Source of the DNA: Olsenella_L sp051876355
Lineage (GTDB): Bacteria; Actinomycetota; Coriobacteriia; Coriobacteriales; Atopobiaceae
Assembly (NCBI GenBank): GCA_051876355.1
Contig: JBJEHU010000047.1
Location: 1 to 64,000, forward strand
DNA: 64,000 nt
Reading direction: 5' to 3'
Below, piece by piece: positions 17,110 through 25,650 of this stretch. The stretch's first letter is position 1; every line of letters starts with the position of its first letter. The notes beneath the pieces were generated by a model. The model was not told where the DNA came from, made no database searches, and worked only from the letters and a program-made list of their open reading frames with translations. A program made the position numbers and the translations under genes.

Positions 17110-18294
17110 ATGGAAATGTCCGTGGAGAAGAGGCACTACAAGCGCCTTGCAGCAGAGCTTCGCATGGCATTGGTGTCAGGCACGGACGAGGAGGCCCTCT
17201 CCGCTATCAAGGAGCTCAAGGCCCTGCGCAGCTATGCTACGCCGAGAGAGCTCACCGACTTCCTCGAGCGCGCCTGCGTCTGGGCATCGCGCGAGGTCGT
17301 CGATGCGATCATCGCAGATCTGGGGCCCATCCCGTACTGCGGCTGGGCGCTTGCCCTGGCGCTGCGCTGCGACCGCGAGGACATTGCCTATGACCTGAAG
17401 GCACGCCGCGTGAACCTGCTCGAAGATCCGCAGCTGCCTGAAGACCTCACGGACCGCTCGCTCCTGATCCATGACCTGACGCGCGGCGACATGACAGGAT
17501 CCTCCCCGAAGCTCTTCGAAGACCCGCAGGGACGCTCGGTCACCTCGGAGATCTTCCGCACGTTCGGGCCGTCCGAAGAGCTTGTCGGTGCCGACTATTC
17601 GCGCGGCACCGATGTGACGCGCAGCTGCGAGCTCGTGGCGAAGCTTGCGAACGACCAGAGCTTCATCCCCATCGTCTTCGACGATATCTTCCGCGCTGCG
17701 CTTGCCTGCGCATCGCGCGCCTATGCCTATCCTGCCTCCTATGTGCCAGGCACGGCAGAATCCTGTCTCGAGCTCGTCGATGCGCTGCTCGAGCTCTATC
17801 GCCAGCATCTCGGCGGCACGGGCCGCATACCGGAGCTTCTGGGCCGCATGGTCGTGCCGAACCAGGACGAGCGCATGATCGTCTGGATCTGCGAGAAGGC
17901 GCCTTCGGTCTTCTATGACAGGCTCTGCTCCCAGAGCTGGCTCAGGAAGAATGTCGGGCTCGTGCGCCGCATGGTCGCCCATCTCACGCCGGGGACGGAG
18001 TACCAGAACGGCGTGCTCCTCACTGTGCTGGCAGGAGGCGCCTGCTTCGACCAGCTCGAGGACCTGCTGGGCTGGCAGAACACCTATACGCCTGCAAACC
18101 TCGACCGTGCGATCGATGCTGCCTCCGAGGCAGGGCATGCAGAGATTGCAGCCTGGCTCCTGACGCTTCGCCAGGACCTCTCCGATACGGCAAAGTCTGC
18201 CGGAGATGCCAAGGCCGAAGAGGAGCCTGAGCAGAAAGAGGCGCCTGCAAGCGGCGAGGAAGACCTCGGCGACCTTTCGGACCTTCTCCTGTAG
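17110..18294 (+). CDS. Helical-repeat protein heading the VWA/MoxR operon, function unknown
   Basis: A 394-residue cytoplasmic protein without a family I recognise with certainty. It is alpha-helical, and stretches such as GVLLTVLAGGACFDQLEDLL followed by LDRAIDAASEAGHAEIAAWLL have the spacing of ankyrin-type helix pairs. The last 40 residues are an acidic tail (EEEPEQKEAPASGEEDLGDL), a feature also seen in the small last protein of the operon. The ATG at 17110 is preferred over the frame start at 17068, but the ribosome site (GGTTGG) is weak. The VWA gene follows after six bases. Position suggests it is a substrate adaptor or regulator of the MoxR/VWA pair. Confidence 0.7.
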   Translation: MEMSVEKRHYKRLAAELRMALVSGTDEEALSAIKELKALRSYATPRELTDFLERACVWASREVVDAIIADLGPIPYCGWALALALRCDREDIAYDLKARRVNLLEDPQLPEDLTDRSLLIHDLTRGDMTGSSPKLFEDPQGRSVTSEIFRTFGPSEELVGADYSRGTDVTRSCELVAKLANDQSFIPIVFDDIFRAALACASRAYAYPASYVPGTAESCLELVDALLELYRQHLGGTGRIPELLGRMVVPNQDERMIVWICEKAPSVFYDRLCSQSWLRKNVGLVRRMVAHLTPGTEYQNGVLLTVLAGGACFDQLEDLLGWQNTYTPANLDRAIDAASEAGHAEIAAWLLTLRQDLSDTAKSAGDAKAEEEPEQKEAPASGEEDLGDLSDLLL

Positions 18295-18300
18295 GCCGCC

Positions 18301-19911
18301 ATGGCAGATGCGATGGAGGGGCTCACCCCCGAAGAGAAGGCAGCCTTCAGAGAGGCAGAGCAGAAGACGCGCGAGCGCTACGAGCTGGCACGCAAGGTCG
18401 TCGACCTGGCCGAAGGCCTCGTCGTGAGCGACAGCCATTTCCTTGCTCCCGCGATAGGCCAGCTCAAGAGCGACATCTCGCCTGCCCTCATGATCGAGCC
18501 ATTCGCGACGGATGGCCAGACGCTCTATATCGAGCCGACGCGCGTGCTCGCGACGTTCGCGAAGACGAGGAAGCCCCCGATCCACGATATCGTGCATGTC
18601 CTCATGCACTGCATCCTCATGCACCCCTTCGTCGACGACCGCGTCGAGCGCTTCCCCTGGGACCTTGCCTCTGACATCATCGCCGAGAGCCTGGCCGCCG
18701 AGATCTGCGGTTCCCGCGAAGGCGACAGGGGCGAGGCCATCTCGGTCGTGCTCGAGCACCTCAAGAAGGACCTGCATGGGCCGCTCTCGACAGACCGGCT
18801 CTATAGGGCCCTGCGCCGCGGCTACTACCATGACCTGATGAGTGCCTGGGGATCGATCTTCCATGTGGACAACCATGACCTCTGGTACGCAGCTTCTGCC
18901 TCCACGCCTGAAAATGGCGGGCAACAGAAGGAGGGCTCGTCTTCCCATGCGCCGACGGAGTACGAGGAGCGCCATGCCCCGAATGAGGGCTCGGGCGAGG
19001 AGCGCGAAGGCAGCGCCCGCAGGACGCAGCAGAGGTCGAATCAGGCCCAGGGCGCAGGCTCCGAAGCGGAGAACGAGGCGCTCGTGCGCCAGGCAGGCGG
19101 CCTCGGCGAGCGTGAGCGCGAGCATGAGCGGGACAAGTGGCAGCAGGTCGCAAAGTCCATCAATGTGGACCTCCATACGCTCTCGCGCGAGCGCGGAGAG
19201 CAGCTCGGCGACCTCACGAATGAGCTCGAGATCAGGACGCACCGCCCCCAGGACTTCCGCGAGTTCCTGCATAAGTTTGCGACGATACAGGAGACCATGC
19301 ATACGTCGGACGATGAGTTCGACTATGTCTTCTATACGTATGGCCTCAAGCTTTACGGCAATGTGCCTCTGATCGAGCCGCTCGAATACCGCGACGAGAA
19401 GAGGATCCGCGAGTTCGCGATCGTGCTCGACACGTCGGGCTCTGTCGCTGGCGACACGATCCAGCGCTTCGTGGACACCGCTTTCGATGTGCTGCACGCC
19501 GGCTCGACCTTCACCGAGCGCACGAACATCCACATCATCCAGGCAGATGCCGGCGTCGAGTCCGATACGAAGATCCAGACGCCCGAGGACCTCGCGAAGT
19601 GGTCCGAGCATGTCACGGTCAAGGGCTTCGGCGGCACGGACTTCCGCCCTGCCTTCGACTACATCGACCGGCTCATCCGCGAAGGCGAGTTCCGCCACCT
19701 TGATGGCATGATCTATTTCACGGATGGCTTCGGCACGTATCCGAAGCGGAAGCCTCCGTATAGATGCGCCTTCATCTTCTACGATGAGTCCTATCGCAAG
19801 GAAAGCGTTCCGCCCTGGGCCATACAGCTCGTGCTGCCGCCGGAGGAGCTCGAACGCGAATCCGATGAATCGGAAAGCTACCGCGAACAGAAGGCCGAGA
19901 AGCGAGGATAG
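18301..19911 (+). CDS. VWA-domain protein with N-terminal metallopeptidase-like region (DUF2201 type)
   Basis: A 536-residue protein in two parts. Residues 30-200 resemble the metallopeptidase-like domain of DUF2201 proteins and contain HVLMHCILMH (H99, H103, H108), a possible metal-binding set. A hydrophilic linker rich in Glu, Arg and Gln (residues 200-280) leads to a C-terminal VWA-like domain with the MIDAS motif DTSGS (377-381) and the partner motif GGTDFRPAF. VWA proteins encoded beside MoxR ATPases are known or inferred to work with them in metal insertion or assembly of target proteins. It starts six bases after the first gene of the operon and the ATPase gene follows after seven bases. 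Confidence 0.82.
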   Translation: MADAMEGLTPEEKAAFREAEQKTRERYELARKVVDLAEGLVVSDSHFLAPAIGQLKSDISPALMIEPFATDGQTLYIEPTRVLATFAKTRKPPIHDIVHVLMHCILMHPFVDDRVERFPWDLASDIIAESLAAEICGSREGDRGEAISVVLEHLKKDLHGPLSTDRLYRALRRGYYHDLMSAWGSIFHVDNHDLWYAASASTPENGGQQKEGSSSHAPTEYEERHAPNEGSGEEREGSARRTQQRSNQAQGAGSEAENEALVRQAGGLGEREREHERDKWQQVAKSINVDLHTLSRERGEQLGDLTNELEIRTHRPQDFREFLHKFATIQETMHTSDDEFDYVFYTYGLKLYGNVPLIEPLEYRDEKRIREFAIVLDTSGSVAGDTIQRFVDTAFDVLHAGSTFTERTNIHIIQADAGVESDTKIQTPEDLAKWSEHVTVKGFGGTDFRPAFDYIDRLIREGEFRHLDGMIYFTDGFGTYPKRKPPYRCAFIFYDESYRKESVPPWAIQLVLPPEELERESDESESYREQKAEKRG

Positions 19912-19918
19912 GGAAGCA

Positions 19919-21445
19919 ATGAACATCAAGACAGCGACAGAGCAGATCAAGGGCGCCGTGCGTGCCTATCTCGCGAAGGACGAGAACGGGCTCTATCTGA
20001 TTCCGCCCCAGATGCAGCGCCCTCTCATCATGATGGGCCCTCCGGGCATCGGCAAGACCGCTATCGTCTCCGAGGTCGCAGAGGAGCTCGGCGTCAACTT
20101 CGTCTCGTACTCGATGACGCACCACACGAGGCAGTCGGCGCTCGGACTGCCGTATATCGCCGATGCGACGTACGGCGGCAAGGAGTACAAGGTCTCGCGC
20201 TATACGATGTCCGAGATCATCGCGGCAACATACGATGCAATCGAGCGCACAGGCATCCCCGAGGGCATCATCTTCCTCGACGAGGTGAACTGCGTGAGCG
20301 AGACGCTCGCTCCTGCCATGCTGCAGTTCCTGCAGTACAAGACGTTCGGCCAGCACAAGCTGCCCGTCGGCTGGGTCATCGTGACGGCAGGCAACCCGCC
20401 TGAGTACAACAGGAGCGCCCGCGAATTCGATGCTGCGATGCTCGACCGCATGAAGAGGATCGATATCGAGCCCGATCTCGACATCTGGATGGACTATGCG
20501 ACGACGCACGGCGTGCATCCCGCCATCCTCACGTACCTCACGAACAAGCCGCAGAACTTCTACCACGTCCATGCCGGGGCAGAGAGCACGAGCATCGTGA
20601 CGGCCCGTGGCTGGGAAGACCTGTCCCGCATGATCCTGGCCTACGAGCATGAGGGGCTCGATGTCGACCTCAACCTGATCAGCCAGTATCTCCAGGACCA
20701 GGAGATTGCAGAGGACTTCAGCCTCTACCTCGAGCTCTTCGAGAAGTACCAGGACGACTACCAGGTCTCTGCCATCCTTTCCGGCGCTGCCGGCGAGGAG
20801 CTCAAAGAGCGTGCGAAGGAGGCGCCGTTCGACGAGCGTGTCGCCCTCGTGAACCTTCTGCTCGATGTGCTCCTGGGCGACGTGCACCGCCTCGCCGCGA
20901 AGAAGAAGGCGCTCCTCGAGGTGCGCCAGATCCTGGCAAAGCTCAAGGACTCCGATTCCGGCGTGTCGTTCCTCGCGTCTCTCACGGCGCAGGAGAACGA
21001 GTGCCAGCTCGAGCTCAGGCGCCTTGTCGCATCCGGCTTTGCCTCGGGTGCCCGCCAGATGGCAGAGGCGAAGAAGGCAGAGATCCTGGGCACGCTCAGG
21101 AAGGATGTCGCACGTGCCGTCGCACAGGCAGGCGGCTCGCTCAGCCCGCAGGATGCCTATGATGCGGCAAAGGAAGGCTTCAACGCGATGGTGCGCGACC
21201 TCGGTGCCGCCTCGAAGGAATACGTCTCGAAGATCGACTGCGCGATCGACTTCGTGAACGATGCCTACGGCGACTCCCAGGAGATGCTGATATTCATGAC
21301 GCACCTGGCAGTGGATCCGGAGTTCATGCACTTCGTGGCAGAGCATGGCTCGAAGAAGTTCGTGGAGCACAGCCGTGGCCTCATGTTCCATGACAGGAGC
21401 ACGCAGCTCCTGAACGAGGTAGACAAGCTGGAGGGGCTTGCATGA
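19919..21445 (+). CDS. MoxR-family AAA+ ATPase
   Basis: A 508-residue AAA+ ATPase. Walker A is GPPGIGKT (40-47), Walker B is IIFLDEVN, and sensor 1 reads VIVTAGNPPEYN, as in MoxR/RavA proteins. The region after residue 280 is helical, including a long charged stretch (RLAAKKKALLEVRQILAKLK) unlike the compact lid of typical 330-residue MoxR proteins. MoxR ATPases act as chaperones with VWA partners; the adjacent VWA gene is the obvious partner. AGGGAAG precedes the ATG, and the open frame from 19724 overlaps the previous gene and is not used. The stop codon overlaps the next start as ATGA. Confidence 0.87.
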   Translation: MNIKTATEQIKGAVRAYLAKDENGLYLIPPQMQRPLIMMGPPGIGKTAIVSEVAEELGVNFVSYSMTHHTRQSALGLPYIADATYGGKEYKVSRYTMSEIIAATYDAIERTGIPEGIIFLDEVNCVSETLAPAMLQFLQYKTFGQHKLPVGWVIVTAGNPPEYNRSAREFDAAMLDRMKRIDIEPDLDIWMDYATTHGVHPAILTYLTNKPQNFYHVHAGAESTSIVTARGWEDLSRMILAYEHEGLDVDLNLISQYLQDQEIAEDFSLYLELFEKYQDDYQVSAILSGAAGEELKERAKEAPFDERVALVNLLLDVLLGDVHRLAAKKKALLEVRQILAKLKDSDSGVSFLASLTAQENECQLELRRLVASGFASGARQMAEAKKAEILGTLRKDVARAVAQAGGSLSPQDAYDAAKEGFNAMVRDLGAASKEYVSKIDCAIDFVNDAYGDSQEMLIFMTHLAVDPEFMHFVAEHGSKKFVEHSRGLMFHDRSTQLLNEVDKLEGLA

Positions 21446-21765
21446 GCGAGAACGGGAACCATACGCTGGCAGACGACCTGGCAAAGTCCGGCTACAAGAT
21501 GTCGGATGCGCTCGAAGAGGCACTCGGAAAGACCCAGGAAGAGGAGGCTCCGGCATCTTCTGTGCATGCCTTCGGGAGCATGAAGAAAGAAGAGGAAGCA
21601 ACTTCTTCTGAGGACGATCCGACCCAGACAGACTTCTTCCGTGCGATGAATGCCTACCGTGCAGCAAGGAAGTCGGGCAATGAGGAGGCCATGCGTGCTG
21701 CAGAGGAGCATCTGCGCTCTGTCGTGCGCTCGGAGCTCACGGAGTCGGAAGACTGCGGCTGCTAG
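21442..21765 (+). CDS. Small acidic protein, last gene of the MoxR/VWA operon
   Basis: A 107-residue hydrophilic protein rich in Glu, Ser and Ala, with no membrane segment and no family I recognise. A predicted helix with charged residues (DFFRAMNAYRAARKSGNEEAMRAAEEHL) occupies residues 64-92 and the protein ends in EDCGC, a Cys-Gly-Cys terminus that could bind metal or form a disulfide. Its start overlaps the ATPase stop by four bases (ATGA), so translation is coupled and the protein is very likely part of the same system. A strong terminator follows. Confidence 0.75.
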   Translation: MSENGNHTLADDLAKSGYKMSDALEEALGKTQEEEAPASSVHAFGSMKKEEEATSSEDDPTQTDFFRAMNAYRAARKSGNEEAMRAAEEHLRSVVRSELTESEDCGC

Positions 21766-21789
21766 CAGGAAAACAGAGACAGCACAGCG

Positions 21790-21827
21790 AAGGCGCTCCG
21801 GAGCATCCGCTCCGGAGCGCCTCTCTT
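21790..21827. terminator. Terminator between the MoxR operon and pyrE
   Basis: AGGCGCTCCGGAG and CTCCGGAGCGCCT form a 13-bp perfect stem with loop CATCCG, followed by CTCTT. It lies between convergent transcription units and can serve both. Confidence 0.88.
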
Positions 21828-21849
21828 CTGGCTCGCGATTGAGTTCCTG

Positions 21850-22515
21850 CTATTCCTTTGCGCCGTACTGTGCGTAGTAGGCATCGAGCGCTGCATCGAG
21901 CTCGGGCGTGATGAGCGTGCCCGTGAGCGCTTCGCGGACATCCTTCATGCTCACGATGCTTGCGACAGGGAAGCCGTAGCGCTCCTGGATCTCGTCCTGG
22001 GCGCTCTTGACGCCGCCCTTGCCGACCTCCATGCGGTTCAGGGAGACGATAAGGCCCTTCACATCCACATCGGCTGCTGCCTTGAGCTTCGGGTAGGTCT
22101 CGTCGATGGACTTGCCAGATGTCGTGACATCCTCGACGATCACGACACGGTCGCCGTCCTTCAAAGATGCGCCGAGGAAGTTGCCCTTGTCGGCACCGTG
22201 GTCCTTGGCCTCCTTGCGGTCTGCGCAGTAGGCGACCTCCTTGCCATAGAGCTCGTCGAGCGCGATGGCCGTGACGACCGCCAGAGGGATGCCCTTGTAG
22301 GCCGGGCCGAACACGACGTCGAAGTCGAGGCCGAAGTTGTCGTGGATGGCCTTCGCATAGAAGCGTCCAAGCTCATGGAGCTGGGCTCCTGTCACGTAGG
22401 CGCCGGCATTCATGAAGAAGGGGGACTGGCGTCCGCTCTTCAGGGTGAAGCTGCCGAACTTGAGCACGTGGCTGTCTACCATAAAGTCGATGAATTCGCG
22501 CTGATAGTCTTCCAT
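21850..22515 (-). CDS. pyrE: Orotate phosphoribosyltransferase
   Basis: A 221-residue type I phosphoribosyltransferase that makes orotidine-5'-phosphate from orotate and PRPP in de novo pyrimidine synthesis. The PRPP motif is VVIVEDVTTSGKS, the flexible loop DRKEAKDHGADKGN carries the catalytic lysine, and KFGSFTLKSGRQSPFF is the N-terminal orotate-binding segment. The ATG has AAGGAAGG upstream. No other pyrimidine gene is adjacent; a degV gene lies upstream on the same strand after a 73-base gap. Confidence 0.95.
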   Translation of the reverse strand: MEDYQREFIDFMVDSHVLKFGSFTLKSGRQSPFFMNAGAYVTGAQLHELGRFYAKAIHDNFGLDFDVVFGPAYKGIPLAVVTAIALDELYGKEVAYCADRKEAKDHGADKGNFLGASLKDGDRVVIVEDVTTSGKSIDETYPKLKAAADVDVKGLIVSLNRMEVGKGGVKSAQDEIQERYGFPVASIVSMKDVREALTGTLITPELDAALDAYYAQYGAKE

Positions 22516-22588
22516 GGATGCCTTCCTTGCTCGCTCTTCATGCCGTGCCCACCCATTGTCTCATATGTGAGGCGGCAGGTGCGCATAT

Positions 22589-23470
22589 CTACCGGGCAGG
22601 GTCCTGCTCTGTTGCCGGTATCACGGAGACGCCGACAAGCTCCGGTCCTGTGTGGATTAAAAGATCGGGGGAGATGAGCGTGCGCTGGATGTCGGGAAGC
22701 GCGTTCGGGACAGCGGCTCTGAGCTTCTCCTCCATCTCGTCGAAGACATCGAGGGCATTCGTGCAGCAGATGCCGAGGCGGACCTTGTCGAAGAAGACGG
22801 ACCATTCGCGGGCAAGCTTCACTTCCGTGGCAAGAGCCTTGTCCCAGCCACGGGCCTTCTTGACCGTGAAGTAGTAGCCCTGCTTGTCGCAGCTGATCAC
22901 GGGCTTGATGTTGAGCATGGAGCCAAGGCGGTAGGTCGCCTCGTTGATGCGGCCGCCCTTTCTCAGGTACTCGAGCGTCTTGCAGCTGAAGAAGACGCGG
23001 GTGTTCTCTGCCGCCTTTGCGAGATGCTCCTCGAGCTCCTCGAAGGGGGTGCCAGCCTCGATGAGCTCGACGGCACGCTGCACGACCATGCCGGCAGCAA
23101 GGCCGATATTCTTCGTATCGATGCAGATGATGGGGAAGCCCTCCATCATGTGGGCCACGAGCTCGGCGGTCTGGTACGTGGCAGAGAGGCCGGAGGAGAT
23201 TGTCACGATCATGGCCTTCTCGTAGCCGTCGGCCTTCGCCTTCTCGAGCGCCTGGCGGATAGCGTCAGGGGTCGGAAGCGATGTTGTCGGGATCTCGTCC
23301 TTGAAGCGCTCGATCACCTCGTCTGCCGTGATATCGACGCCGCTCTGGTAGCTTGTTCCATCGCTGTAGTTGATGCGCAGCGGCACGACCCTCACGTCGT
23401 GTGCACGCACGAATGCTTCGGGAGTATCGGTTCCGCTGTCGCACAGGACCGCTATGCGCTGGTCGTTCAT
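22589..23470 (-). CDS. DegV-family fatty-acid-binding protein
   Basis: A 293-residue DegV (FakB-like) protein. The N-terminal DSGTD motif, TSLPTP, TISSGLSATYQTA and GGRINEAT match the family, which binds one fatty acid in a buried pocket; FakB members present it to the kinase FakA for phosphorylation and use in membrane lipids. Whether this copy has a FakA partner cannot be told here. The ATG at 23470 has GGAGG six bases upstream, while the longer frame from 23548 does not. It lies upstream of pyrE on the same strand. A second, distinct DegV protein is encoded at 48610-49686. Confidence 0.88.
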   Translation of the reverse strand: MNDQRIAVLCDSGTDTPEAFVRAHDVRVVPLRINYSDGTSYQSGVDITADEVIERFKDEIPTTSLPTPDAIRQALEKAKADGYEKAMIVTISSGLSATYQTAELVAHMMEGFPIICIDTKNIGLAAGMVVQRAVELIEAGTPFEELEEHLAKAAENTRVFFSCKTLEYLRKGGRINEATYRLGSMLNIKPVISCDKQGYYFTVKKARGWDKALATEVKLAREWSVFFDKVRLGICCTNALDVFDEMEEKLRAAVPNALPDIQRTLISPDLLIHTGPELVGVSVIPATEQDPAR

Positions 23471-23683
23471 GGACGCCTCCGATTGTTGCAGGATATCTTG
23501 TCGGTTCCTACCCGTTCCCGGAATGCGCTTGCGGGACTGCTTCGGCACGTGGAGCCACTATGAAATGTACACCTTATGGACAGGCCAGCCTGCACCGACA
23601 CCTGTCCCTTTCTTCAAGCGGTTTCGGTAGGGTATATATGTGTATATGACAATCAGTATCGGATACCGCATATGGAGGCGAAC

Positions 23684-25144
23684 ATGGCCGAAGAGAAGCT
23701 GGATCAGACGAAGCAGAGCGATGCTGCTGCATTCGCGGGAGACGGGTCCCTGCCCGAGGCGCTGTCTCCTGTCATAGAGGAGGAGCAGGTCCTGCGCCGC
23801 CTCGGAGTCAGAAGCGCATTCCAGGAGATCACGTCGAACAGCACGATCGCTGCTGGCGCCATGGTCATCTGTGCCCTTCTGGCCGTGCTCGTCGCGAACA
23901 CGCCTGCCTATGAGGCAGTGGAGACGGCGCTCAGGTGGCCGGTCGAGATCCGTCTCGGCGGATTCGTCGGCGAGCTCTCGCTCGAGGGCTTCGTGAACGA
24001 CTTTCTGATGGCAATATTCTTCCTCGAGGTCGGCATCGAGCTCAAATACGAGATGACGGTAGGGGAGCTTGCCAATCCCCGGCAGGCAGCCGTGCCGATG
24101 CTTGCAGCTGTCGGCGGCGTCCTCTGCCCTGCCATCATCTACCTTGCCCTGAACGCGCAGGGCGGCGCTCCCCATGGCTGGGCTGTGCCGATCGCGACCG
24201 ATATTGCCTTTGCCCTCGGCGTCATGTCTTTGGCCGGGGACCGTATCGCCGTCTCGACGAAGGTCTTCTTCCAGACGCTCGCTATTGCAGACGATATCCT
24301 CGCTATTGTCGTGATCGCCCTCTTCTATGGGCAGTCGCCCGATATCGCGTGGTGCGCAGCCTCTGCCATCGTCGTCCTTGTCCTCATGGCGCTCAACCAT
24401 GCAAAGGTCTATTCGGTGAAGCCCTACCTGATCGTCGGCCTTGTGCTCTGGTTCTGCATGTACAACTCTGGCATCCATGCAACGCTTGCTGGCGTCATCC
24501 TCGCGTTCACGCTCCCTGGCAAGAGCGACATCCGCCTCTCGAGCCTCGGTGACTGGCTCTCCCGCGAGTCGGAAGCACTCGATGATGTATATGACGACGA
24601 GTCCCATATCCTGGGCCAGCATGACTTCACAGAGCATGCCTATATCGCAGAGCGCGTCCTCCACCATGCGACGCCGCCCCTGCGCCGTGTCGAGCGCTAC
24701 TTCTCCGTCTTCACGAACTTCTTCATCCTGCCAGTCTTCGCGTTCGTGAATGCGCAGGTCCGCCTTGTCGGCGTCGATATGGCAGCCGTGCTTGCGGGCT
24801 CGGTCACGCGCGGCGCCTACTTCGGTGCGGTCCTCGGAAAGCCTCTGGGCATCATCCTCGTGACGCTTCTGCTCGTGAAGCTCGGCTTCGCGAAGCTCCC
24901 GCACGGGATGGACGTGAAGCAGGTCATCACGATGGGCCTCATGGGCGGCGTCGGCTTCACGATGTCCATCCTCATCTCCGGCCTCGCCTTCGCGGATGCG
25001 CAGGAGCAGCTCGAGGCGAAGTGCGCGATCCTTGCCGCTTCCGTGACATCGGCGCTTCTCGGCCTTGCGTTCATCCACATCGCCGATGCGGTGACGAAAG
25101 GGAAGAGGAAAGAGCCCGAAGAGGCACGAGAAGAGCTCTCATAG
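23684..25144 (+). CDS. nhaA: Na+/H+ antiporter NhaA
   Basis: A 486-residue integral membrane antiporter that exchanges sodium for protons and controls pH and salt balance. The family motifs are visible: FFLEVGIELKYEM, the ion-binding aspartate region VPIATDIAFALGVM, and TLAIADDILAIV with the paired aspartates. A hydrophilic stretch around residue 300 (ESEALDDVYDDESH) is longer than in the roughly 390-residue E. coli protein, and both ends are extended. The ATG at 23684 has GGAGG upstream; another in-frame ATG at 23672 lacks a site. An AT-rich stretch GGTATATATGTGTATATGAC about 40 bases upstream probably contains the promoter. Confidence 0.93.
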   Translation: MAEEKLDQTKQSDAAAFAGDGSLPEALSPVIEEEQVLRRLGVRSAFQEITSNSTIAAGAMVICALLAVLVANTPAYEAVETALRWPVEIRLGGFVGELSLEGFVNDFLMAIFFLEVGIELKYEMTVGELANPRQAAVPMLAAVGGVLCPAIIYLALNAQGGAPHGWAVPIATDIAFALGVMSLAGDRIAVSTKVFFQTLAIADDILAIVVIALFYGQSPDIAWCAASAIVVLVLMALNHAKVYSVKPYLIVGLVLWFCMYNSGIHATLAGVILAFTLPGKSDIRLSSLGDWLSRESEALDDVYDDESHILGQHDFTEHAYIAERVLHHATPPLRRVERYFSVFTNFFILPVFAFVNAQVRLVGVDMAAVLAGSVTRGAYFGAVLGKPLGIILVTLLLVKLGFAKLPHGMDVKQVITMGLMGGVGFTMSILISGLAFADAQEQLEAKCAILAASVTSALLGLAFIHIADAVTKGKRKEPEEAREELS

Positions 25145-25149
25145 CACGC

Positions 25150-25188
25150 CAGAGGCGCTTCCGGATCGTCCGGGAGCGCCTCTTCTTC
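25150..25188. terminator. Terminator after nhaA
   Basis: AGAGGCGCTTCCGGA and TCCGGGAGCGCCTCT form a long stem with loop TCG and one mismatch, followed by TCTTCTT. It separates nhaA from the convergent small gene. Confidence 0.88.
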
Positions 25189-25222
25189 TGTGCATATATA
25201 TGTATGTGGCGTACAGTTCTGG

Positions 25223-25540
25223 CTACTCGACCGTGCCGTACGTGTAGCCCCAGCCGTGTGCCGTGATGATGGAGTTCAGCTGGTCGCAGAGCCGTCCCCG
25301 CTTGTAGGAGCCCGAAGGCAGGAGCTCGAGCACCTCCATGAGGTCGGGGCCGAGGTCGTCCACCTCGCCTCTCGTTATCACGTCGATGCTTGAGACGGAG
25401 CCGCTCATATTGCCCTGATAGAGCTCGTCTACCAGGTGCTGCAGCTCGCCGTATTCATCCGAGCGCTCGTTCGTGCGGAGCGTCTTGTGTGCGTTGTGGC
25501 CTCCGTGGGAGGCAGATGCATGGTTTCTCATACGTGACAT
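25223..25540 (-). CDS. Conserved-looking small protein of unknown function
   Basis: A 105-residue soluble protein with a His/Gly-rich N-terminus (RNHASASHGGHNAHK) and a helical body (YGELQHLVDELYQGNMSG, then GPDLMEVLELLPSGSYKRGRLCDQLNSIIT). I do not recognise the family. The second half has the spacing of a small winged-helix or helical domain, but no function can be argued. The ATG at 25540 is my choice; there is a second ATG nine bases on, and neither has a good ribosome site. It is divergent from aspT and convergent with nhaA. Confidence 0.55.
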   Translation of the reverse strand: MSRMRNHASASHGGHNAHKTLRTNERSDEYGELQHLVDELYQGNMSGSVSSIDVITRGEVDDLGPDLMEVLELLPSGSYKRGRLCDQLNSIITAHGWGYTYGTVE

Positions 25541-25650
25541 GATAGCAAGGAGCGGAGACAAGGCAGACGAAATGCTTCTATACTTGAAAAGCATGCATCA
25601 CGTGCAGGAGGGCCGAGAGCCCACTGCCACGCTACGATGAGGGAGGCCCT

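Noticed and set aside
17176..19950. A 924-codon minus-strand frame opposite the VWA operon
   Set aside because: Low-complexity Leu/Arg/Val/Ala composition and no domain; the plus-strand genes have Walker, MIDAS and ribosome-site support.
23578..23612. Terminator hairpin GGACAGG...CCTGTCC before nhaA
   Set aside because: Seven pairs with a 16-base loop and no T run; the flanking genes are divergent, so no terminator is needed here.
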